From assembly GCA_964603635.1 (NCBI GenBank), contig CAZRVH010000005.1, positions 1 to 64,000 on the forward strand: a stretch of 64,000 nt of DNA, written 5' to 3'. The translations under genes and the position numbers were made by a program. The notes under the pieces were generated by a model. The model searched no databases. It was not told the origin of the DNA and saw nothing but the letters and a program-made list of their open reading frames with translations. This document shows, piece after piece, positions 1 through 7,065 of this stretch. Each line of letters opens with the position of its first letter. Position 1 is the first letter of the stretch. Source of the DNA: CAZRVH01 sp964603635 (GTDB taxonomy: Bacteria > Patescibacteriota > Gracilibacteria > Peribacterales > Peribacteraceae).

Positions 1-51
1 GGCGACCTACTCATTACAAGTGAGTTGCTCTACCAACTGAGCTACAGCGGC
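1..51 (-). tRNA. tRNA-Thr (anticodon UGU), 3' part outside window
   Basis: The reverse complement starts with acceptor strand GCCGCTG, followed by a D-arm (GCTC...GAGC) and an anticodon stem ACTCA/TGAGT enclosing the loop CTTGTAA, which gives anticodon UGU. The 5' end is at 51. The variable loop, T-arm and 3' end fall left of position 1. Confidence 0.92.
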
Positions 52-170
52 TTGGAAGCCACGGAACTGTACTAGTTTCTCTTCAAAATCCCAAGGGCAA
101 TGTTGCGTTTAAGGCCCATCTATGGCACAATAGTCATGCTGCTCTTTGGATGATCGCTCACCGTCGCCTT

Positions 171-194
171 CGGGCTATGGCGAGAGGAACGTCC
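171..194 (+). repeat. Hairpin sequence repeated inside rnpB (first copy)
   Basis: 24 nt identical to 327-350. Contains CGCC...GGCG with a TTCGGGCTAT interior, so both copies can form the same hairpin. Related GGGGCTACGCC-type hairpins occur at 403-432 (still in rnpB) and at 18476-18504 outside it, so they may belong to a dispersed palindrome family. Confidence 0.8.
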
Positions 195-326
195 GGACAT
201 CGTGCGAACGCCATGCGGGTAACACCCGTCCGCCTGCTCCAATTCATAAATGTAGGCGCGGACCAGTGCCACAGAGACGAGCTCCCCTCGAGGGAGAGTG
301 AAACGCCCCGGAGTACCGGGGATCCG

Positions 327-350
327 CCGTCGCCTTCGGGCTATGGCGAG
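327..350 (+). repeat. Hairpin sequence repeated inside rnpB (second copy)
   Basis: Identical over 24 nt to 171-194. It sits just before the conserved GGTAAACTC segment, in a position where type A RNAs have a peripheral, length-variable helix. Confidence 0.8.
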
Positions 351-600
351 ATCGGTAAACTCATGGTGATGCAAGGAGGATTTGGGTGATCGGAATCCCG
401 ACTTCGCCCCGCGCAAGCGGGGCTACGCCGGGCAAGCAGCAATGGTTCCGTCGCTCCGGTCACCCCTCCGCACAGTGCCCTGAACCTGAGCGCAAGCGAA
501 TGGTTCATGGGCCGAGGTGCTGCAGCAATGCTCACCCCAGATAGATGATCATCGCCCTTACGGGATACAGAATCCGGCGTACAGAAGGGCAGCATAAAGC

Positions 601-623
601 AGAGACCGAAAGGTCTCTTTTTT
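601..623 (+). terminator. rnpB intrinsic terminator
   Basis: Stem AGAGACC / GGTCTCT with a GAAA loop, followed by six T. It lies 5 nt after the end of P1. Confidence 0.9.
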
Positions 624-728
624 ATTTTATTGTCGCGAAGGAGGGCTTTGCCCGACTGCAGCGACTCCATTCCGGGAAAAGAGAGCCCGCGAGAGAAAAA
701 CCGCAGGTTTGTCTTTCGCGAAAACCAA

Positions 729-754
729 GTACAGAAGGGCAGCATAAAGCAGAG
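729..754 (+). repeat. Second copy of the rnpB 3' end
   Basis: 26 nt identical to 579-604 (GTACAGAAGGGCAGCATAAA and the next six bases), i.e. the 3' strand of P1 and the tail of RNase P RNA, 150 bp downstream of the true end. The copy runs directly into its own terminator, whose stem sequence differs from the first. The 125 bp between the copies hold no gene that I can support. Confidence 0.85.
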
Positions 755-772
755 GCTTCGGCCTCTTTTTTT
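751..772 (+). terminator. Terminator attached to the rnpB 3'-end copy
   Basis: Stem AGAGGC / GCCTCT with a TTCG loop and seven T. It ends 8 bp before the stop of the convergent gene at 780. The same stem and loop recur at 1879-1898. Confidence 0.8.
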
Positions 773-779
773 GTACCTA

Positions 780-1760
780 TTACTCTGACATCTTTCCGCC
801 CAGCATCTCTGCGTCCCTGGGTGCATCCCGCAGTTGCACCAGTCGCTCCATGTGCGGCACAAAGACCCGCTCCAATGAAGAGGTACACCATCTCGTGATA
901 TGCGGAACGATCTGCCTGCCAGGACAACCCGTTCGCTGCTCCATGCTTATCAGCTCACCGGTCCGTATCTCTTCCCGAATCTGCCGGCGCATGGGATCCA
1001 TGATATCCGGATGCAAATGGATCTGCCCGTCCACCAGCCGGAAAGAACGCGGGTTGTAGGCGGGCCAACCGAACTCTTGCTCTTCCTCGGGCCAGTGGGC
1101 AGTGCGGATGACATCCAACAGCACTCGGAATATCCCGTCCTGCATGGACATGATCGAACGCAGGAGACCCGGGATGGATTCGGCAACGGCCCCGTATTCT
1201 TCGGCGGTGGGAAGACGCCCGTACTGCCCTTGGAAAACCCGGGGAATGACTTCCAGGGCGGAAAAAGAATGATGGGCGGCATTCGATATGCCGAACCTCA
1301 GCACGTCGTACAAAATGGTGAACACCTTCAGCTCGGGTTGCTCGTCTTCTCCCATCGGACGATCATCATGCCAAAATTTGACATTGCGAATGCGCACGAT
1401 CCTTTCGAACAACATCGCGCGGAACCTCCTGAAATCATCGTCACCCTCTCCCTCCTCGTTGAGACCCTTCACGTATCCCAATGCCACAGGATCCACCGCA
1501 TCCGCGAACGCGATGCGCAAATCCTCAATGAGGCCGCGCCTGTCGGTGGCGATGGACGCAATCGTTTCCATCCTGCGCAATTGCGCGTCATCCGGTGATG
1601 ACCTTCCGGTCTCACCAAGAAACTCACGAAACTCCTGATAATAATGCATGATGCCCGCGTCCACCTCCCTTTTGTTCGCGGCATCGGCCCCGCCATTGTC
1701 CGGGAAAAACTCCTGGTGCAGCTGTTCGATCATATCCGACGTTTTTACGGTATTTGTCAT
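780..1760 (-). CDS. Unknown protein, paralogue of the gene at 1918-2934
   Basis: A 326-residue protein of unknown function, predicted soluble: no signal peptide or membrane segment. It is clearly paralogous to the next gene. Both begin with an LHQEF-type helix (EQLHQEFFPD versus DRLHQEFHPH). Both share the C-terminal features HPDI(M/I)(D/E)P, a (T/V)GCP...(R/A)WC block and a charged tail. I chose ATG 1760, 6 nt after a TATATT box at 1767-1772 whose -35 is TTGCAA at 1790-1795; a TTG at 1766 is possible. The gene points towards rnpB, separated from it by the rnpB 3'-end copy, so it may be an acquired cassette. I do not recognise the family. Confidence 0.75.
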   Translation of the reverse strand: MTNTVKTSDMIEQLHQEFFPDNGGADAANKREVDAGIMHYYQEFREFLGETGRSSPDDAQLRRMETIASIATDRRGLIEDLRIAFADAVDPVALGYVKGLNEEGEGDDDFRRFRAMLFERIVRIRNVKFWHDDRPMGEDEQPELKVFTILYDVLRFGISNAAHHSFSALEVIPRVFQGQYGRLPTAEEYGAVAESIPGLLRSIMSMQDGIFRVLLDVIRTAHWPEEEQEFGWPAYNPRSFRLVDGQIHLHPDIMDPMRRQIREEIRTGELISMEQRTGCPGRQIVPHITRWCTSSLERVFVPHMERLVQLRDAPRDAEMLGGKMSE

Positions 1761-1766
1761 ATTCAA

Positions 1767-1795
1767 AATATATTTTTAAATATACTATTTTGCAA
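1767..1795 (-). promoter_or_regulatory. Leaderless promoter of the 780-1760 gene
   Basis: TTGCAA (1790-1795), 17-nt AT-rich spacer, TATATT (1767-1772), then 6 nt to the ATG. The same elements precede the paralogue at 2934. Confidence 0.6.
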
Positions 1796-1878
1796 TGGGA
1801 AAAACGGAAAAATCGCCCTTTGAACGTTTGGGAGACGGTTTTTGAGAACATCCGACACGCGAACAATGCAAAATACAC

Positions 1879-1898
1879 AGAGGCTTCGGCCTCTTTTT
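1879..1898 (+). terminator. Terminator-like hairpin between the two paralogues
   Basis: Stem AGAGGC / GCCTCT, TTCG loop, then TTTTT; same stem as at 751-772. On the plus strand no transcript upstream is known, so it may be a remnant of duplication. Confidence 0.5.
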
Positions 1899-1917
1899 AA
1901 AAGTCGCGACAAGCCGA

Positions 1918-2934
1918 TCATTGGGTTGCCTGCCGCTCCATCGGGGAAGCCGATGCGGCCCGGGCCAGAAGCAGGTCGTCCGGCAGGCGCATCAGCGTAT
2001 CCGCGTTTTCAAAAAACACCGGCTCCGCGACGTGCATGCACCACGCGTGTACCGTTTGGATGATTTTGGATGCGGGACATCCGACGCGCGGCTCGGCGGC
2101 CACGAGCATTCGCTTGGAATCGGGCTTCTCGGCACGCCTGCCGATCATTGCCCGAGCCGGTTCGATGATATCCGGATGCAGCTCCAGGCGCAGGCCTTCC
2201 AGTCGGAAGGCCTCGGGTCGGTACGGAGGCCAAAAAAATGGATCGCCTTGGCTCAGTCTCCATCCCGGCCCTCGCAGTATGCCCATCAGCGCCTCGTGGA
2301 TTTCATGATGGGTGGATGAGAGCATGTGGATCAGGCGCGCGAGGGAAGCAGCCATGCCCTTGAATTCCTGCCGCTCCGGCAAGCGGTGGTGCTCGGCATG
2401 GAAAACGCGTGGCAAAAGGTCGAGCTGGGAGAGGGTGACGTAGGCGGCATTCGAACAACCAAAGGACAAACTGCGCTCCAAAACCTCCCTGCGTCTCTCG
2501 TTCTCCGTTTCCACGGGCGATGCCCCGTCCTTTGGCCCGGCGAATTCGATGGCGTGCAACGTCGTCAGTCGATCGTGGAAAGAACGGGAAAATGTGTCGA
2601 AGGAGGGGTCATCCGTGTGTGTCCTATGCAAGAACTCGACGTAACCCATGCTCAGCGGATCGAGCACCCGGGCCACGCGGGCACGCATGTCCTCGAGAAG
2701 CGTCCGCCGGTCGGACGCCATGCGCACCTGGGCCGACAAGTCGGCGATCGTATCGCCATCGGGCGATAGGCCGGCACGCTGATGGAACCCATCCGCAAAC
2801 GCCTGAAAATACCGTTGGAAGCCCCTTCCTGACGCCGCTTTTTCCGATGGGCCGGCGACGAGCGATTCCCTATGAGGATGAAACTCCTGATGCAATCGAT
2901 CCAATATCTCGGCTGTGTCGGGCATATGTGCCAT
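1918..2934 (-). CDS. Unknown protein, paralogue of the gene at 780-1760
   Basis: A 338-residue protein of unknown function, homologous along its length to its neighbour. Matching blocks include LHQEFHPH near residue 14, FGCSNAA near the middle (FGISNAA in the neighbour), FxWPPYRPEAFRLEG, LHPDIIEPAR, and VGCPASKIIQTVHAWC near residue 290. The conserved Cys and Trp-Cys positions suggest a metal site or a structural role, but that is inference. Start ATG 2934 lies 7 nt after a TATAAA box. The two genes are tandem, 157 bp apart, each with its own promoter, so they are probably not an operon. An (inactive) enzyme or a regulator are both possible. Confidence 0.75.
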   Translation of the reverse strand: MAHMPDTAEILDRLHQEFHPHRESLVAGPSEKAASGRGFQRYFQAFADGFHQRAGLSPDGDTIADLSAQVRMASDRRTLLEDMRARVARVLDPLSMGYVEFLHRTHTDDPSFDTFSRSFHDRLTTLHAIEFAGPKDGASPVETENERRREVLERSLSFGCSNAAYVTLSQLDLLPRVFHAEHHRLPERQEFKGMAASLARLIHMLSSTHHEIHEALMGILRGPGWRLSQGDPFFWPPYRPEAFRLEGLRLELHPDIIEPARAMIGRRAEKPDSKRMLVAAEPRVGCPASKIIQTVHAWCMHVAEPVFFENADTLMRLPDDLLLARAASASPMERQATQ

Positions 2935-2941
2935 ATATGTA

Positions 2942-2970
2942 TTTATAATACATAATTATGATATTTGCAA
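2942..2970 (-). promoter_or_regulatory. Leaderless promoter of the 1918-2934 gene
   Basis: TTGCAA at 2965-2970, 17-nt spacer, TATAAA at 2942-2947, 7 nt to ATG. Same architecture as for the paralogue at 1760. Confidence 0.55.
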
Positions 2971-3032
2971 TATCACGTCGCATGCACCAAAAGAGACTTG
3001 CTCTCGGGGCGTGGAGAGGCCATCCGCGCCCC

Positions 3033-5225
3033 TCACAGCGCCTGCTTCAGCGGAAATTCAACCGTGAACGTCGTGCCTTTTCCTTCTTCGCTCTTGAATT
3101 CGATGGTACCCCCCAATCTCTCCACGATGGACTTGGTGATGTAGAGGCCGAGACCGTTTCCATCCGTATCCATCTGGCGCACGTTCTTCGCGCGGAAGAA
3201 TTTCTGGAACACGCGTTTCTGTTCGGCCAACGGGATACCCATGCCTTCGTCCGTCACCAAGATCTCGAAGAAGCCGTCCTGGGAATCGAGGGTCAGCGTG
3301 ATATGCGATCCTTCGGGCGTGTATTTCGTGGCATTGCTGAGCAGGTTTTGCAACACGATGCGCAGCAGCGTCGCGTCCGTCTTGGCGATCACCGGCGCAT
3401 CCGGCAGGGACACGCTGAAGCTGATGCCGTGCTCCTGCGCGATGGAACGGAAATCCTCGTCAGTCTCGGAAATAAGCTGGTTGATGTCGACGTCCGAAAG
3501 CGATACGCCGAGACCTCCTTCTTCCATCTGCGACGCGCGCAACAGGGAATCCAACAGCTTCGCCATGCGTTTCAGGGAGACGCCCATTTCCCTCACGTAT
3601 CCCTTTTCGTCATCGGTGAGCCGCTCCGACGCCTCTCCCATAAGCTCCACGTACCAACGCAGCGCGGAGAGCGGGGTGCGCAGCTGGTGGCTGGCGAGCG
3701 TGATGAATTCGGACTTCAGGTAATCCAGGCGGCGCTCCTCGGAGACGTCCTGCAATACCAAAATGGCGCCGAACACGCGCCCTTTTTCCTCCAGCGGACT
3801 GACGGAGTAGCTGACGGGAACGAGTGTCTGGTCGGCCTTCTGCACGTTCCAGTGGGCGTTCGCCGAGGAATGCCTCGACGCGTTGGCATGCATGGCGGAC
3901 AGCACGGGATGCTCGCCCTCCGCGGCGTTTCCCTGATGCGCCCTGAAGGGCACCACCTCCCCGACGTTCTTTCCCTTCATATCCGACGCTTGCATGCCGA
4001 GCAATCCCGTCGCGGCGGGGTTGGTATCGGTCACGACGCCCTTGTCATCCACGGCGATCACCGCGTATTCGATATTCCCGAGGATGGCGCTGTCGCGCGC
4101 GTACTGCTGCGCAAGTTCCTGGGTACGCTCGCGGATGACGCCCTCCATGTTTTCATAGATCTTCTTCAGGCGCGTCGCCATGTCCACCACGACCGTATCG
4201 AGCACCTCCACTTCGTCACCCGTTTGTACGGTGCGCTCGATGCCCCAGGCACCCGGACGCAGGCCTTTCACTTCGTCGGCGAGGGTGCGAAGCGGCTGGG
4301 TGATGGTACGGGAGAGGGCCACTCCCGCCACCGCGGCAAGGAGAAGCAGACATGCCCCGATAAGCACGATGAGGCGGCTGAGGGCGGCGATCTGCGCGAA
4401 GGCCTCGGCACGCTCCACGGTCATCGCGAAACCCCACCCGATATCGGGCAGGTAGCGGTAGGCGGCGATCACCCCGACCCCTTCGTCATCGGTCATGTCG
4501 GCCACTCCCTCGGCGCCTTCCAGCGCGCGCATGGTCGGCGTATCGGCTTCTTTCGCAAGCGGAAGGAGCGAGAAGCGACGGGCATCGGTGGACGGACGGA
4601 ACACGTACGCGCCGCTTCCGTTCAGAAACGACACCATGACTTCGCCCGTTTTCCCCAGCGACAACGACAGGGACGCGAGTTTCGCCATCACCGCGCTCGC
4701 GTCGTACCGCATGTGAAGCATGCCGACGGTTTTCCCGGCATTGCGCACGGGGGTGCGTACGTCGAACACCGTCATGCCTTCCCGCGTCACCGAGGGCCTG
4801 ACGACGGTCCCGGCCGAGGCGGGGGAGGGAACCGGCACGACCCGGCCGACGCGCACGACGTTCTTGCGCCCATCATCCAGGGAAAAACCGATGACGGGCA
4901 GCGATGCGTCCGAATCCCCGAGGAGGAGTTCCCATACGCGCTCCGGATCCTCCGCCCCGCCGCGCGCGACCATGGCCTGCACGTCCTGATGCGCCGACAG
5001 AAGCATCGCCCGCTCGCGCGCGTATCGCAGGGATTTCTCGACGGACTCTTCCGCGACGGCGGACAGCGTGGCCGCTTCGGACCGGATCGATTGGCCCACC
5101 AGCGACCGCGCGATGAGAAGCGACAGCGACGCGAGCACGACGATCGTCAAAGCCGTCAACGCCAACGCCTGCCCGATGAGGCGGCGCATGATGGAGCCGT
5201 GGAAGAGTGTCTTTTTGACGTTCAT
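3033..5225 (-). CDS. Membrane sensor histidine kinase (sensor-HAMP-PAS-HisKA-HATPase)
   Basis: A 730-residue two-component sensor. An N-terminal membrane segment (about 14-38) is followed by an extracytoplasmic domain of Cache type (about 40-285), a second membrane segment (about 285-310), a HAMP linker, a PAS domain (about 375-490), a HisKA box with phospho-acceptor His near 511 in LASHQLRTPLSALRW, and a HATPase_c domain with NLLSNATKYTPEG, DEGMGIP and GNGLGLYI. All catalytic boxes are intact. The partner is probably the CheY-like regulator at 14054-14455, since both flank the pilus cluster; that pairing is inference. The start follows an extended TGCTATAAT box by 11 nt, so the leader is only about 4 nt. 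Confidence 0.95.
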   Translation of the reverse strand: MNVKKTLFHGSIMRRLIGQALALTALTIVVLASLSLLIARSLVGQSIRSEAATLSAVAEESVEKSLRYARERAMLLSAHQDVQAMVARGGAEDPERVWELLLGDSDASLPVIGFSLDDGRKNVVRVGRVVPVPSPASAGTVVRPSVTREGMTVFDVRTPVRNAGKTVGMLHMRYDASAVMAKLASLSLSLGKTGEVMVSFLNGSGAYVFRPSTDARRFSLLPLAKEADTPTMRALEGAEGVADMTDDEGVGVIAAYRYLPDIGWGFAMTVERAEAFAQIAALSRLIVLIGACLLLLAAVAGVALSRTITQPLRTLADEVKGLRPGAWGIERTVQTGDEVEVLDTVVVDMATRLKKIYENMEGVIRERTQELAQQYARDSAILGNIEYAVIAVDDKGVVTDTNPAATGLLGMQASDMKGKNVGEVVPFRAHQGNAAEGEHPVLSAMHANASRHSSANAHWNVQKADQTLVPVSYSVSPLEEKGRVFGAILVLQDVSEERRLDYLKSEFITLASHQLRTPLSALRWYVELMGEASERLTDDEKGYVREMGVSLKRMAKLLDSLLRASQMEEGGLGVSLSDVDINQLISETDEDFRSIAQEHGISFSVSLPDAPVIAKTDATLLRIVLQNLLSNATKYTPEGSHITLTLDSQDGFFEILVTDEGMGIPLAEQKRVFQKFFRAKNVRQMDTDGNGLGLYITKSIVERLGGTIEFKSEEGKGTTFTVEFPLKQAL

Positions 5226-5236
5226 GGTTTCCCCTA

Positions 5237-5245
5237 ATTATAGCA
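5237..5245 (-). promoter_or_regulatory. Extended -10 promoter of the histidine kinase
   Basis: TGCTATAAT read on the minus strand; no convincing -35. TATAAT ends 11 nt before the ATG at 5225. Confidence 0.6.
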
Positions 5246-5378
5246 GAAAAGGGGGATTTGGGGTAGTTTAGAGGAGGTGCGTAAAGGAGGTGTATTGGGT
5301 GTTTTGAGGTGATAGGTTATGGGTTGTAGGTGGTAATTTTTATGATTCCTACAACCTACCAACTGCAAGCTCAGACCT

Positions 5379-5413
5379 AAAAAACGGCGCTCCTATCGGA
5401 GACGCCGTTTTTA
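5379..5413. terminator. Bidirectional terminator after the pilin gene
   Basis: AAAAAACGGCG ... CGCCGTTTTT with inner CTCC/GGAG: U-runs on both strands. It terminates the pilin gene (stop at 5433) on the minus strand. Confidence 0.85.
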
Positions 5414-5432
5414 GAATCAAACTGAGAACTTC

Positions 5433-5879
5433 TTAGCGCGTGATGCTGATCGTTGCGCTCTGCTCCGCTCCCGGTGCCGTCACCGTGATGCGGTTGTTGC
5501 TGTCGCGGACGATCCAGTAGTTCGTTCCCGTTCCCGTGGAGCTGACCTGGGGGTCCCTCGGCAACTTCACGACGTAGGAGCCCGTGAGGACGTCCAAGTC
5601 GATGGCGCTGTCGCAGTCTGCGGAATCCGTGGCGCAGATTTCGCTGTTCGTGGTCGTGATCGTTCCCGGCAGGCTGCCGTTGTTGTCGATCGAGTACTGG
5701 TACACGGCGCTGAGGATCGTGTTCACGTCCGCCTTGCGCTGGGCGTTGCGGGTGTCACCAAGCTGCTTGGTGGGGTTGATGGCGACGATGACGATCGACG
5801 CGAGGATCGCGATGATACCGACGACGAGGAGCAATTCGATAAGGGTGAATCCTCGGCGGGCATTGTTGATGGAACCCAT
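5433..5879 (-). CDS. Type IV prepilin (major pilin candidate)
   Basis: A 148-residue prepilin. After a short leader comes the peptidase site GFTLIELLLVVGIIAILA with Gly before Phe and Glu at +5, then the long N-terminal helix and a small globular domain containing two Cys (ICATDSADCD), a likely disulfide. The residues NPTKQLGDTRNAQRKADVNTILSAVYQY match the pilin type usual in Patescibacteria. The precursor is cleaved by PilD (17703-18458), polymerised by PilB and PilC, and acts at the cell surface. It is the last gene of the cluster and has its own strong terminator, which fits high expression. Confidence 0.93.
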   Translation of the reverse strand: MGSINNARRGFTLIELLLVVGIIAILASIVIVAINPTKQLGDTRNAQRKADVNTILSAVYQYSIDNNGSLPGTITTTNSEICATDSADCDSAIDLDVLTGSYVVKLPRDPQVSSTGTGTNYWIVRDSNNRITVTAPGAEQSATISITR

Positions 5880-6016
5880 AAGGGAAGGTGGAAAAAATAA
5901 GGAGATAAAAACGGACGGAAGGTCCTGAAGTTGAACGCATTATAGCGATTCTTTCCGCCGCGACTTTTTTTGCGCTTGACGCAAGTTCGAAACGTGACTG
6001 ACTTGCAGATACGCGG

Positions 6017-6652
6017 TTACGGACATTCCAAGCCCGTCGTGATTTCGGCGCAATTCGCCGCGCCGCACACCTGCCACGCGACAACGTCTGCCGATATGCA
6101 GGATGTCGGGCTGCAACCGCAATCATCACCGGACGTTTCATCGGCGGGAGGCAGCGTCAGCAAGGTTTCAAATTCCTGGGCGTAGCTGTGCGGCTGCTGC
6201 AGGCGGATGGTGCGCGACAATGAAAACCTGATGAGTGCGCTGGGACGCGATGCGGACACCGATGTGTTGATCACGTCGAAATCCACCACTCCCACCTGCG
6301 TCGTGCTCACCGTTTCCTTCAGGGCGTGCTTGATCACCACGACCGCCCCGCTCTGCACGCCGATGATGGTGGGATTCGTGGCGCTGTCGGAGGTCTGCAA
6401 GGCGAGATACGAACCCGACTGGCCCGGCGCGGGGCTGAGGATGCGTTCCGCATGTCGCACGCCATACGTGACATTTTGGATGACCTGCGTCCCGTTCTGT
6501 TCGACGACGGCGATCGTCTGCTGCAGAAGCTTGTTCTCGGTGGCGGAAAACAGGATGGGAATGGTCAGTCCGGCCACAAGGCTGAGAATGCCGAGGAACA
6601 GCAGGAGTTCGACGAGCGTCGTGCCCGGCCGGCAATCGCGGAAGCGGATCAT
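6017..6652 (-). CDS. Minor pilin with prepilin leader
   Basis: A 211-residue pseudopilin. The start at 6652 (MIRFRDCRPG) puts a class III leader at the N terminus: CRPGTTLVELLLFLGILSLVAGL, with Gly at -1 and Glu at +5. The C-terminal half is Cys-rich (DDCGCSPTSCISADVVAWQVC...), probably disulfide-bonded. Its ATG overlaps the stop of the preceding gene by 4 bp (ATGA), so translation is coupled. It is part of the run of minor pilins from 8525 to 6017. Its position suggests a pilus-tip or priming subunit, an inference by analogy with GspH-K/PilX-type genes. Confidence 0.85.
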   Translation of the reverse strand: MIRFRDCRPGTTLVELLLFLGILSLVAGLTIPILFSATENKLLQQTIAVVEQNGTQVIQNVTYGVRHAERILSPAPGQSGSYLALQTSDSATNPTIIGVQSGAVVVIKHALKETVSTTQVGVVDFDVINTSVSASRPSALIRFSLSRTIRLQQPHSYAQEFETLLTLPPADETSGDDCGCSPTSCISADVVAWQVCGAANCAEITTGLECP

Positions 6653-7065
6653 GGGCAATGCGTGAAGGAAGCGACTTCTTCCCAGGAGGAAATGAGCGTC
6701 GTGGGGCGGATTTGGGAAGAGACGATCTCGATGCGTCGCAGCGCGGACCCGACGGTCGCCTCGATGCACAGCGCACGGTCGTTATTCCCGCCGCCGCCCA
6801 GCGGATGCACGGTACAACTCCCATACGCAAACGAGAATGTTTCCCCTCCGGCGTAACTCAGGTCGGAACGCAGCGTGCGCAACGTTCGCTCCGCGCATGC
6901 CTGGGCGTATTCGTAGGACTGGGTGGATTCCCAGAAGAGGTAGCCGTTCTGTTCCGCCGCCCATGCCAATAGCATGAGGGACAGGGCGCTGGTCGAGGCG
7001 ATGACCCCGGTCACGAGGACGGTCAGCAGGAAGACGTAGCCGGGACGGGAGGTTGTGCGGATCAT
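6649..7065 (-). CDS. Minor pilus-associated protein (PilX-like)
   Basis: A 138-residue protein with an N-terminal segment RPGYVFLLTVLVTGVIASTSALSLMLLAWA: a short basic leader, Gly, aromatic residue, then a hydrophobic helix. It lacks the canonical +5 Glu, like PilX/GspK-type minor pilins. Later Cys residues (AQACAERT, YGSCTV, ALCIEA, THCP) may form disulfides. ATG 7065 overlaps the previous stop (7062) by 4 bp, and its own stop overlaps the next start. Translational coupling and position support a role in the pilus complex; the exact role is unknown. Confidence 0.8.
   Translation of the reverse strand: MIRTTSRPGYVFLLTVLVTGVIASTSALSLMLLAWAAEQNGYLFWESTQSYEYAQACAERTLRTLRSDLSYAGGETFSFAYGSCTVHPLGGGGNNDRALCIEATVGSALRRIEIVSSQIRPTTLISSWEEVASFTHCP

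Larger units (their letters stand above)
136..595 (+). ncRNA. rnpB: RNase P RNA, bacterial type A-like
   Basis: Catalytic RNA of RNase P, which matures tRNA 5' ends. The universal core is visible: GAGGAACGTCCGGAC (P4 5' strand region) at about 191-206, a GACCAGTGCCACAGAGACGA segment near 261, GGTAAACTC near 352, and the 3' core ATACAGAATCCGGCGTAC near 565-582. The helix P1 closes between 136-146 (ATGCTGCTCTT) and 585-595 (AAGGGCAGCAT). An intrinsic terminator follows at once. Oddity: a 24-nt hairpin sequence occurs twice inside the RNA, at 171-194 and 327-350. A second copy of the 3' end lies at 729-754. The length of about 460 nt is slightly long for the family. Confidence 0.93.

Noticed and set aside
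150..862. Several ORFs over the rnpB region
   Set aside because: The conserved RNase P RNA core explains the sequence; the ORFs have no start signals.
2958..5237. 759-codon plus-strand frame
   Set aside because: It lies opposite the histidine kinase, whose domains are complete; the plus-strand protein is Arg/His/Gly-rich without motifs, as expected for an antisense shadow in GC-rich DNA.
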